DNA of 6,805 nucleotides from Pseudomonas sp. Lineage in GTDB: Bacteria > Pseudomonadota > Gammaproteobacteria > Pseudomonadales > Pseudomonadaceae. This document shows positions 1 through 5,261 of this stretch, one piece after another (positions within the stretch are counted from its first letter, which is position 1; each line of letters starts with the position of its first letter). The stretch covers positions 1 to 6,805 of the forward strand of contig DPSI01000157.1 in NCBI GenBank assembly GCA_003527165.1. Reading direction: 5' to 3'. A program made the translations under genes and the position numbers. Under the pieces are notes generated by a model that was not told the DNA's origin, searched no databases, and worked only from the letters and a program-made list of their open reading frames with translations.

Positions 1-935
1 AGATGGTCAGCCGCCACGGGGTGCCCTACCACGAGAAAAAACTCGGTCAGCTGTTCTGCGACAACAAGGCCAGCGACATCCTCGGCATGCTGCTCGACGA
101 GTGCCAGCAGGCCGGTGTCGACATACGGCTGAACACCTCGGTGCAGTCGATCGAAAGGTCTAAAGAAGGCTATTTGTTGCAAAGTAGCGCCGGCGAGCTC
201 GCCTGCCAGTCACTGGTGATCGCCACCGGTGGTCTGTCGATTCCGACCCTTGGCGCCAGCGGCTTCGGCTATCAGATCGCTCGGCAGTTCGGCCACCGTG
301 TACTGCCAACCCGGGCCGGCCTGGTGCCGTTCACCATCACCGAGCCCCAGCTCAAGGGTATGTGCGAAGCGCTTTCTGGCACCTCGGTAGAAGATTGTCT
401 GGTCAGCTGCAACGGCCAGAGCTTCCGCGAAAATATCCTGTTCACCCATCGTGGCCTCTCCGGACCGGCAATCCTCCAGGTGTCCTCGTACTGGCAACCG
501 GGCGATGCCATCGAAATCAACCTGCTACCGCAGCTGGATGTGATCGAGTGGCTGGACGAGCAGCGACTCGAGCGGCCCAACACCGAGCTGAAAACACTCC
601 TCGGCGAGCTGTTCACCCGCAAGATGGCGGGGCTGCTCGCCGAGCACTGGTTCGTTTCCAAGCCGCTGAAGCAGTACAGCCAGGCTGAACTCCAAGAGAT
701 AGCGGAGAAACTCGGCAGTTGGCAGCTGGTTCCGGCCGGAACCGAGGGTTATCGCACCGCAGAGGTAACACTGGGCGGCGTGGATACCCGAGAGGTGTCT
801 TCGAAAACCATGGAATCGCAACAGGCAGCGGGCCTGTATTTCATCGGCGAGGTACTGGATGTCACCGGCCACCTGGGTGGGTTCAATTTCCAGTGGGCCT
901 GGGCGTCCGGCTATGCGGCGGCACAATACGTATAA
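1..935 (+). CDS. HI0933/YhiN-family FAD-dependent flavoprotein, 5'-truncated
   Basis: C-terminal about 310 residues of a predicted FAD-binding oxidoreductase of the HI0933/YhiN family, whose members are usually about 390-400 residues. The N-terminal 80-90 residues, including the dinucleotide-binding GxGxxG, lie outside the window. The ATG at position 3 is therefore probably an internal methionine. Seen in the sequence: a VIATGG segment followed by SIPTLGASGFGY (residues 72-89 from that Met), typical of the second FAD/NAD-contacting region, and a C-terminal block with GEVLDVTGHLGGFNFQWAWASG that matches the family's terminal FAD-binding signature. The physiological substrate is not established for this family, and a cytoplasmic location is inferred from the absence of membrane segments. 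The stop TAA at 933-935 abuts a GC-rich hairpin, and the next genes are convergent, so this is the end of its transcription unit. Family assignment is confident; function is unknown. Confidence 0.9.
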   Translation, partial: MVSRHGVPYHEKKLGQLFCDNKASDILGMLLDECQQAGVDIRLNTSVQSIERSKEGYLLQSSAGELACQSLVIATGGLSIPTLGASGFGYQIARQFGHRVLPTRAGLVPFTITEPQLKGMCEALSGTSVEDCLVSCNGQSFRENILFTHRGLSGPAILQVSSYWQPGDAIEINLLPQLDVIEWLDEQRLERPNTELKTLLGELFTRKMAGLLAEHWFVSKPLKQYSQAELQEIAEKLGSWQLVPAGTEGYRTAEVTLGGVDTREVSSKTMESQQAAGLYFIGEVLDVTGHLGGFNFQWAWASGYAAAQYV

Positions 936-969
936 CGCCCCGCGGCGGTGATGCTCCGACCGCGGGGCG
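936..969. terminator. GC-rich hairpin between convergent genes (terminator-like)
   Basis: Perfect 10-bp inverted repeat CGCCCCGCGG (936-945) and CCGCGGGGCG (960-969). Three further inner pairs (946-948 with 956-958) form around one unpaired A. It starts one base after the flavoprotein stop codon and ends three bases before the stop of the convergent lipoprotein gene, a classic place for a shared bidirectional terminator. No real U-tract follows on either strand, so intrinsic termination may be weak or Rho-assisted. Confidence 0.65.
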
Positions 970-972
970 ATA

Positions 973-1161
973 TCATTCGTTGGAGAGATTCGACGGAGGC
1001 GAAACCTCGCGCGGCCCAGCCGGATCGGTCGCGGTGTTCTGGTATTCCTGCTGGTTTTCGCTGTTGTTATCCATAGCCGATGGTTCGTCGTCTGGCGAAC
1101 AGGCGACAAGCATCAGCGAAAGAGGCAGTGCGGCGGCGACGGTAATACATGTCGATTTCAT
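973..1161 (-). CDS. Small predicted lipoprotein (62 aa)
   Basis: 62-residue protein with a type II signal peptide: basic start MKST, hydrophobic stretch (residues 5-19) and lipobox L-V-A-C with the lipidated cysteine at residue 21. The mature part is only about 42 residues, acidic and rich in Asn, Pro and Ser, with no recognisable domain. Serine follows the cysteine, so the Lol rule (established for E. coli, applied here by inference) predicts outer-membrane rather than inner-membrane retention. The start is supported by AGGAG (1172-1168) six bases upstream of the ATG. It lies 66 bp downstream of another lipoprotein gene on the same strand. Both share a short C-x-P-D-[D/E]-E-P motif straight after the lipobox, suggesting a related pair and possible co-transcription. 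Function unknown; small lipoproteins of this kind are often missed by annotators. Confidence 0.72.
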   Translation of the reverse strand: MKSTCITVAAALPLSLMLVACSPDDEPSAMDNNSENQQEYQNTATDPAGPREVSPPSNLSNE

Positions 1162-1167
1162 ACGGAT

Positions 1168-1179
1168 CTCCTGCAGGAG
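1168..1179. promoter_or_regulatory. Palindrome containing the small lipoprotein's ribosome binding site
   Basis: A perfect 12-bp palindrome CTCCTGCAGGAG covers the AGGAG ribosome binding site of the 62-aa lipoprotein gene. In RNA it could fold as a short CTCC/GGAG stem with a TGCA loop that hides the Shine-Dalgarno. The stem is only 4 bp, so a regulatory role is speculative, but the feature decides the start codon at 1161. Confidence 0.35.
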
Positions 1180-1227
1180 GGGAGCGCCTCGCCAGGCATG
1201 CGAGACTCCCCCAATGGGTCAGGTGCC

Positions 1228-1605
1228 TTACTGCGAAGTACCCGTACCGCTGCCGGTGGTATTAGGTGCGGTGCCTGCACCCGACTCGGTGCCCATGCCG
1301 CTGCCGTTGTCAGCCGGTGCCGTGTTCATATCACCGGTAGGGCCGGTACCCATACCGGTTCCAGTACCTGTCTCCGCACCCGCACCGGTACCGGTGCCAG
1401 TGGTGCCTGGGCCTGCACCCGTACCGGCGCCAGTGCCAGTGTCGGTGCCAGTACCAGTGCCCGACGGTGGCGTGCTGGTCGGCGGTGCCGCAGGCTGCTC
1501 AGTGGTCGGCTGCGGCGGCATCTCGTCGCGTTCGGGCTCCTCGTCCGGGCCACAACCGACCAACAGCAGACCTAGAATAGGGGCAGATAAGTAAGCAAGA
1601 CGCAT
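1228..1605 (-). CDS. Predicted lipoprotein with Gly/Thr-rich low-complexity tail (125 aa)
   Basis: 125-residue predicted lipoprotein. The signal peptide [18 protein letters not shown] ends in the lipobox L-V-G-C with the lipidated Cys at residue 18; glycine at +2 suggests outer-membrane sorting by the E. coli Lol rule. Residues 19-30 are acidic (PDEEPERDE), 30-48 are Pro/Thr-rich, and from about residue 49 to the end the chain is almost entirely Gly, Thr and Ala, dominated by Gly-Thr dipeptides. No catalytic domain is visible; the tail looks like an extended, disordered surface or periplasmic spacer. The start is firm: an extended Shine-Dalgarno sits six bases upstream. The complementary strand reads as a long Pro-Val-rich open frame, which I treat as a shadow because it lacks a signal, ribosome site or sensible boundaries. 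It is the upstream member of a lipoprotein pair. Function unknown. Confidence 0.75.
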   Translation of the reverse strand: MRLAYLSAPILGLLLVGCGPDEEPERDEMPPQPTTEQPAAPPTSTPPSGTGTGTDTGTGAGTGAGPGTTGTGTGAGAETGTGTGMGTGPTGDMNTAPADNGSGMGTESGAGTAPNTTGSGTGTSQ

Positions 1606-1727
1606 GGGTCACCTCCTTCAGAATGAGCCGGCAGTCAGCCGGCGAATCATCAATATCCATAGAAGTTGACCCTTGCGGTGGCCAAGAGTGCCTTGTCCAT
1701 GCGACCGCGCACGCCGGCGGGCTTTGC
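1606..1727 (-). other. Leader/intergenic region upstream of the lipoprotein pair
   Basis: This 122-bp gap separates the globin/c-di-GMP gene stop from the lipoprotein start. It holds a hairpin GCCGGC-AGTCA-GCCGGC (1627-1643) and, on the - strand upstream of it, a weak promoter-like pair TTGGCC and TATGGAT spaced by about 18 bases. The hairpin could end the upstream transcript or form part of the lipoprotein leader. The promoter suggestion is tentative, as neither hexamer is a close consensus match. Confidence 0.3.
1609..1618 (-). promoter_or_regulatory. Exceptionally complete Shine-Dalgarno for the Gly/Thr-rich lipoprotein
   Basis: On the - strand the bases read AAGGAGGTGA, a full 10-nt complement of the conserved 16S rRNA tail TCACCTCCTT. 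The GGAGG core ends six bases before the ATG at 1605, the optimal range. This fixes the start codon and suggests strong translation initiation. Confidence 0.8.
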
Positions 1728-3962
1728 TCAACGCTCTACGCTAACCTGCGTCGGGCTGGACTGCGGCAGCAGGCTCCAGAGCTCTTCGAAACGGTCCTCG
1801 TCGCTGAACAGGCGCTGCAATTCGTCGGCCGGCCTGGGTCGGCTGAACCAGTAGCCCTGGGCGTTCTGGCAACCCTCGGCGATCAGGAATTGCAGCTGCT
1901 CGGGGCGCTCCACCCCTTCGGCAATCACCGCCAGGCCAAGGCTATGGCCCAGCCCGATGATCGCACGGCTGATGGCGACCGAATCGCTGTCCTCCGGCGC
2001 GGCGGCGATGAAGCTGCGGTCCACCTTGAGGATGTCCAGCGGGAAGCGCTTCAGGTAGCCGAGCGAGCAATAACCGGTACCGAAGTCGTCCAGCGCCAGT
2101 CGCACACCGAGCGCCGCGATCTCATGCAGGCTGCTCAGCATCAGCTCGCTGTCCTGCATCAGCAGGGTCTCGGTGATCTCAAGCACCAGGCTGCTGGGCG
2201 GTAGCCCGGTTTCGCGCAGTACCTGCGTCAGCAGAGCAGCGAAGCCAGGCTCCTGCAACTGACGGATCGACAGGTTCACCGTGCAATACAGCTGGGCTTG
2301 CCCGGCCTGCTGCCAATAGCGAACCTGCCGACAGGCCTCGCGCAGCACCCATTCGCCGATAGGAACGATCGCCCCGGACTCTTCCAATACAGGGATGAAT
2401 TCGTTCGGTGCCACCAGCGTGTCGTTGTAATGCCAGCGCAGCAGCGCCTCGACGCCGGCCAGGTAGGGTCGTCCTCGATCGATGCGGCAGATCGGCTGGA
2501 AGTGCAAGATGAATTCGTTACGCGTCAATGCCTGCGCCAGTGCGCTTTCCAATTCCAGCTGGCGCGCCGCCGTGGAATGCAGGCTTTCGCAGTACAGTGC
2601 GAACTGGTTCTTGCCGGCACCTTTCGCGCGGTACAGCGCCAGGTCCGCCGCCTGCAGCGCGTCCAGTGCCTGACCGTCGCGGTACAGCGGCGCGATGCCG
2701 ATGCTGGCGCTGACCGACAGCGTACGCTCACCGAGCTGTAGCGGCTGGCGCAGCGCATCGAGCATCCGTTGCGCGACCCGCTCGGCATCGGCCTCGCAGG
2801 CCAAATCGCCAAGCAGGGCGACAAACTCGTCACCGCCGAAGCGCGCCAGATGATCGCCCGGCCGCAGACAATGCGCGAGGCGCCGCGCGACTTCCACCAA
2901 CACCAGATCACCCGCGCCGTGACCGAGGCTATCGTTAATCAGCTTGAAGCGATCCAAATCGACGAACAGCAGCGCCGAGGCGCGACCATGGGACCGCTGC
3001 TGGGCCTCCCGGAGCAGCTCGTCCAGATGCAGGCGGTTGGCCAGGCCGGTCAACGCATCGTGGCGTGCGGCATGGCGCAGACAGGCCTCGGCGGCCTTGC
3101 GCGCACTGATATCAGTCTGTGACCCCGCCATGCGCAGGGCGCCCTGATCGCAGCGCTCGACCACCCCACGCACCAATACCCAGAGGTATTCGCCGAGCCG
3201 GGTGCGAATACGGTATTCATGGGCCAGCGACGGACTACACCCCTTCAGGTGAGCGCTGATGGCCTCGCGCAGGCCCGGCAGATCATCTGGATGTACCCGG
3301 TCGAACCAGCTGCGGCTGCAATAGCTCGGTTCCGTCGGCATACCGAGCATGGCGGTCCAGCGTTCGGAGAGATACAGCCGGTCATGTTCGATGTCCCACT
3401 CCCATATACCATCTTCGGAGCCCCGCAGCGCACGCGCCAGGCGCGCCTCGCTATCTTCCAGGGCGTGCCGTTGGGCCGCGCTGTAGGTGTCGATGGCGAG
3501 GGTCATGTCGAAGAAGACGATCTTCAGCAGACTGTCGTAGACCGCGTGCTGCTCGGCATCGCCCAGCAGTAACCCCAGCATCTCCGACAGATACAGCCGG
3601 TAGGCGCCGAGGTACCATTCCAGCCCGACGCCAACCCGCTGGTGTACCAGGCCGACCAACAGACGATCCCTCACGTAGTCGCGGTCGTAGGGGCCTTTCC
3701 AGAGTCGCTGGTAATAGTCAAGCTGACTGTGTTTGAGGCGTGCTACGCCAGCAGGATCGTTGAGGATCGCCGCCGGCGGGCCGAAGTCCCCCAGATGCTC
3801 GTAGAGCTTGTCGACGAAACGCCGATGCACCGCATCGATATCTACAGCCCGGTTCAGGCGCTGTGCGTCCGCGGACTGCCATTGAAGGAAACGTTTGCGC
3901 GTGAGGATATGTTCAATCCTCAGACCGACCCGTTGCAGCAGCGCCTTCAACTCGTCTTCCAT
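1728..3962 (-). CDS. Globin-coupled sensor: globin-PAS-GGDEF-EAL c-di-GMP cyclase/phosphodiesterase
   Basis: 744-residue cytosolic protein predicted to make and break cyclic di-GMP under gas control. Domains in order: sensor globin (about 5-165), with GLVHQRVGVGLEWYLGAY placing the proximal heme ligand at His107 and Tyr54 as likely distal tyrosine by comparison with DosC-type sensors; PAS with a PAC-like end (about 173-292); GGDEF (about 295-455), with metal/substrate residues Asp335, Asn343 and Asp352, RFGGDEF at 374-380 and an inhibitory-site RxxD at 367-370; EAL (about 470-720), with EALLRW at 505-510, Asn563, Glu595, Asp625-Asp626, Lys646, Glu682 and Gln702. All catalytic landmarks of both enzymes are present, so it could be bifunctional. 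No transmembrane segment is evident. The start ATG is preceded by a purine-rich GGGAGGGGG. The hemerythrin gene lies upstream on the same strand but 217 bp away, so it probably has its own promoter. Which activity dominates cannot be read from sequence. Confidence 0.93.
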   Translation of the reverse strand: MEDELKALLQRVGLRIEHILTRKRFLQWQSADAQRLNRAVDIDAVHRRFVDKLYEHLGDFGPPAAILNDPAGVARLKHSQLDYYQRLWKGPYDRDYVRDRLLVGLVHQRVGVGLEWYLGAYRLYLSEMLGLLLGDAEQHAVYDSLLKIVFFDMTLAIDTYSAAQRHALEDSEARLARALRGSEDGIWEWDIEHDRLYLSERWTAMLGMPTEPSYCSRSWFDRVHPDDLPGLREAISAHLKGCSPSLAHEYRIRTRLGEYLWVLVRGVVERCDQGALRMAGSQTDISARKAAEACLRHAARHDALTGLANRLHLDELLREAQQRSHGRASALLFVDLDRFKLINDSLGHGAGDLVLVEVARRLAHCLRPGDHLARFGGDEFVALLGDLACEADAERVAQRMLDALRQPLQLGERTLSVSASIGIAPLYRDGQALDALQAADLALYRAKGAGKNQFALYCESLHSTAARQLELESALAQALTRNEFILHFQPICRIDRGRPYLAGVEALLRWHYNDTLVAPNEFIPVLEESGAIVPIGEWVLREACRQVRYWQQAGQAQLYCTVNLSIRQLQEPGFAALLTQVLRETGLPPSSLVLEITETLLMQDSELMLSSLHEIAALGVRLALDDFGTGYCSLGYLKRFPLDILKVDRSFIAAAPEDSDSVAISRAIIGLGHSLGLAVIAEGVERPEQLQFLIAEGCQNAQGYWFSRPRPADELQRLFSDEDRFEELWSLLPQSSPTQVSVER

Positions 3963-4179
3963 GCCCCCTCCCGTCCTGGCGCGCCGCCCCGTCTGCCTAC
4001 GGCGGCCGGCGGTTTTCTCCTGTCAGAGGACCTTCTGCAGAGCCGCCAGCGCTTGATATCACTAAGCCATCAAGCATCGCTGCGGTGATCGAAAGGGGTA
4101 TTGATACAAGTCAGCAAAGCGGAGAACCGCGGCTTCGAGCAAGATCGGGCAGCCGGGGCAAGCGCCCCGGCAACTGCGT
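3963..4179 (-). other. Intergenic region upstream of the globin/c-di-GMP gene
   Basis: 217 bp without a credible gene. It contains a terminator-like hairpin next to the hemerythrin stop (listed separately) and an inverted repeat GCTTGAT (4051-4057) / ATCAAGC (4069-4075) with an 11-bp spacer, itself overlapping the palindrome TGATATCA. The repeat sits about 90-110 bp upstream of the globin/c-di-GMP start and could be an operator. I see no convincing sigma-70 or sigma-54 promoter. Confidence 0.35.
4152..4171 (-). terminator. Terminator-like hairpin after the hemerythrin gene
   Basis: Perfect 8-bp stem GCCGGGGC (4152-4159) / GCCCCGGC (4164-4171) with a 4-base loop, starting eight bases beyond the hemerythrin stop codon in the direction of transcription. 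The stem is very GC-rich, but the bases after it on the - strand are not a U-tract, so it may act as a Rho-aided terminator or a 3'-end stabiliser. Confidence 0.5.
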
Positions 4180-4653
4180 TCAGGCAGCCTGGCTGGCGCT
4201 GAACTCCTTCTTCAGACGATTCCTCAGTTCGGTCATTTGTTGGCCCATGTCTTCCAGGCGGGCCTCGTCGAACAGCTCGCGAGCCCTGGGGAACATCTCG
4301 GACTCCTCCTCCTCGATGTGATGTTCAAGCAGCTCCTTACAGACCTTGACGCGACCGGAAAACTGGACGCTGGAAGGTTCGGTCACTTTGAGATCGGGCA
4401 GTACGAGAGAATCCACTGCGCGGTGCTCTTCCTTGGCCTCATAGAACATCTTCAGCTCTTCCTTACCACCGGCATCCTTGTAAGCGGGGTAGAGGATCTG
4501 CTCCTCGAGTTGGGTATGGATGGTGATTTCCATCTCCAGTTTCTGCAGCAATTCGGTACGGGTCTTGACGGCACGCTCGGTGCTTTCACTCAGGCGCGTC
4601 AGGATATCCTTGACTCTTTCGTGATCGTCGATCAGCAGGTCGATGGCGTTCAT
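4180..4653 (-). CDS. Hemerythrin HHE-domain protein
   Basis: 157-residue four-helix hemerythrin-like protein expected to hold a non-heme di-iron centre. Candidate ligands are in the family pattern: His11 (DDHERV), His46 and Glu50 (HTQLEEQILYP), His77 (KEEHRAVD), then His112 and Glu116 (HHIEEEESEMFP). The two HxxxE motifs are each followed by a Tyr-Pro or Phe-Pro, as in HHE domains. There is no signal peptide, so it is cytoplasmic. Relatives bind O2 or NO or take part in iron and oxidative/nitrosative stress handling; the specific role here is unknown. The start is supported by GAGG (4664-4661) seven bases upstream. A globin-type sensor gene lies downstream on the same strand, a suggestive partner in gas sensing, but a hairpin and 217 bp separate them. 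The upstream leader is strongly structured. Confidence 0.9.
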   Translation of the reverse strand: MNAIDLLIDDHERVKDILTRLSESTERAVKTRTELLQKLEMEITIHTQLEEQILYPAYKDAGGKEELKMFYEAKEEHRAVDSLVLPDLKVTEPSSVQFSGRVKVCKELLEHHIEEEESEMFPRARELFDEARLEDMGQQMTELRNRLKKEFSASQAA

Positions 4654-4685
4654 GCGGGTTCCTCATCCTTATCAGGCTTTGCGAC

Positions 4686-4741
4686 GCATCCGGGCTCTTC
4701 GGCCCGGTCGGATCGCCTGCGCTGGATTGCGCAGCGGATGC
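4686..4741. repeat. Branched inverted-repeat element (three-way-junction fold)
   Basis: An outer stem GCATCCG (4686-4692) / CGGATGC (4735-4741) encloses two hairpins: CCGGGC-TCTTCG-GCCCGG beginning at 4690, which competes with the outer stem for a few bases, and CTGCGC-TGGATT-GCGCAG (4717-4734). It lies in the 126-bp gap between the DUF3509-like and hemerythrin genes. It could be a dispersed intergenic (REP/BIME-like) repeat, a structured hemerythrin leader, or a 3'-end structure. The pairing is visible directly; the identity is not known. Confidence 0.4.
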
Positions 4742-4743
4742 AT

Positions 4744-4773
4744 CGGTCGGCCCGCAGCATTGCAGGCCGACCG
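4744..4773 (-). terminator. Long hairpin after the DUF3509-like gene (terminator-like)
   Basis: Nine perfect pairs CGGTCGGCC (4744-4752) / GGCCGACCG (4765-4773), then one C-A mismatch and three more pairs closing a 4-base GCAT loop. It starts seven bases past the stop codon of the small gene at 4780, in the direction of transcription. There is no U-tract, so termination is inferred from position and stability only. Confidence 0.5.
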
Positions 4774-4779
4774 CTCGGC

Positions 4780-5058
4780 TCAGGCGTACTCGTAAGTGGG
4801 CAGTCCGGTGCGGCTCTGGCTCTGCAATCGGGCGATGGCAGGCGACATGCCAGCCTCAAGCGCCAGGTCGCGGCGTATCGAGCTGATGACCCATTCCAGC
4901 TGAATATTGGTCTGGGTCTGTCCCTTGGAGAGGGCGCGCTTGATGATGTCCCGATCATCGTTACGCAGCGTCAGTAAGAGCCCGCCATCCGGACGAGGCT
5001 GGGTGAGCACTTCAAACTCGGGAAACGCGGCAGAGAGAACTTTTTCAGCGGCGATCAT
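4780..5058 (-). CDS. Small conserved protein, probable DUF3509 family (92 aa)
   Basis: 92-residue soluble protein without signal peptide, membrane segment or known catalytic motif. The layout resembles the pseudomonad family DUF3509 as I remember it: an N-terminal helix ending in AAFPEFEV, then QPRPDGGLLLTLR (about residues 20-32) as a likely beta-hairpin, a central LEWVISSIRRDLALEAG helix (about 54-70), and a variable tail. Family assignment is from recall and not searchable here. Function of the family is unknown. The start is supported by GGAG about nine bases upstream of the ATG. The upstream region holds a good sigma-54 promoter candidate and a CRP/Vfr-type palindrome, implying that nitrogen, carbon or stress status controls it. 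A strong hairpin follows the stop, so it may be monocistronic, with the hemerythrin gene 126 bp downstream. Confidence 0.72.
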   Translation of the reverse strand: MIAAEKVLSAAFPEFEVLTQPRPDGGLLLTLRNDDRDIIKRALSKGQTQTNIQLEWVISSIRRDLALEAGMSPAIARLQSQSRTGLPTYEYA

Positions 5059-5097
5059 TATTGTGTACTCCGGTTATGGTCCAGCATCCATAGCTGG

Positions 5098-5114
5098 AGC
5101 AGTGATCGTGCCAA
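5098..5114 (-). promoter_or_regulatory. Candidate sigma-54 (RpoN) promoter for the DUF3509-like gene
   Basis: On the - strand the bases read TTGGCACG-ATCA-CTGCT. This fits the sigma-54 consensus TGGCACG-N4-TTGCW with one mismatch, and keeps the invariant GG and GC separated by exactly ten bases. The predicted transcription start would be about position 5087, giving a short leader of roughly 28 bases before the ATG at 5058. Position, orientation and spacing all agree. Confidence 0.6.
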
Positions 5115-5144
5115 CCGAAGCAGATCAATTAGCCCAGAAATTTC

Positions 5145-5160
5145 AGTGACTTGCGTCACA
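5145..5160. promoter_or_regulatory. CRP/Vfr-like binding site
   Basis: On the - strand TGTGACGCAAGTCACT fits the CRP-family pattern TGTGA-N6-TCACA at nine of ten positions, flanked by A/T on both sides. The core is a GTGAC/GTCAC inverted repeat with a 4-base spacer. Its centre is about 65 bp upstream of the start predicted for the sigma-54 promoter. Pseudomonads carry the CRP homologue Vfr; binding here is inferred. Confidence 0.45.
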
Positions 5161-5165
5161 TAATA

Positions 5166-5207
5166 GCGTTTTGGGCGCATGCAAAACGCATGAACCTCTG
5201 GTTTTGC
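5166..5207. repeat. Overlapping, mutually exclusive hairpins downstream of the methyltransferase
   Basis: GCGTTTTG (5166-5173) pairs with CAAAACGC (5182-5189), while the overlapping GCAAAAC (5181-5187) can instead pair with GTTTTGC (5201-5207). Both structures cannot form at once. The block lies 55-96 bp past the methyltransferase stop and just beyond the CRP-like site. It may be a weak terminator for the methyltransferase gene, as the first hairpin is followed on the - strand by the A/T-rich TATTATGT. Confidence 0.4.
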
Positions 5208-5261
5208 GGCGTGCATTCTGCTCTGCCGGATGAATAACCACGGACTTCTGATGTCGCCCGC

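Noticed and set aside
525..1109. 194-residue - strand open frame overlapping the flavoprotein 3' end and the small lipoprotein
   Set aside because: It is antisense to the conserved flavoprotein C-terminus and out of frame with the lipoprotein, with no domain and an Arg-rich composition typical of shadow frames.
1330..1470. Repeat-rich stretch that might be a CRISPR array or phase-variable simple repeat
   Set aside because: The units are degenerate hexamer-like codon repeats inside a coding frame, with no constant direct repeat separated by unique spacers, so not CRISPR. They are also too diverged for a clean slippage tract.
719..1594. Long + strand open frame with a Pro-Val/Pro-Ala repeat region
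   Set aside because: It overlaps the flavoprotein 3' end in another frame and runs antisense through both lipoprotein genes. The Pro-Val tract is the complement of the Gly-Thr codons. The - strand frames have lipoboxes, starts and ribosome sites; this one has none.
1606..1619. GGTCACCTCCTT, resembling the 3' end of 16S rRNA
   Set aside because: It is the complement of a strong Shine-Dalgarno on the - strand; no rRNA sequence lies around it.
4094..4112. TTGAT-containing sequence as an Anr/FNR box
   Set aside because: Only one half-site (TTGAT) is present; the second half reads GTCAG rather than ATCAA at the required 4-bp spacing.
4237..4977. 246-residue + strand open frame antisense to the hemerythrin and DUF3509-like genes
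   Set aside because: It crosses two well-supported - strand genes and their structured gap, has no recognisable domain or ribosome site, and reflects the high-GC codon pattern of the opposite strand.
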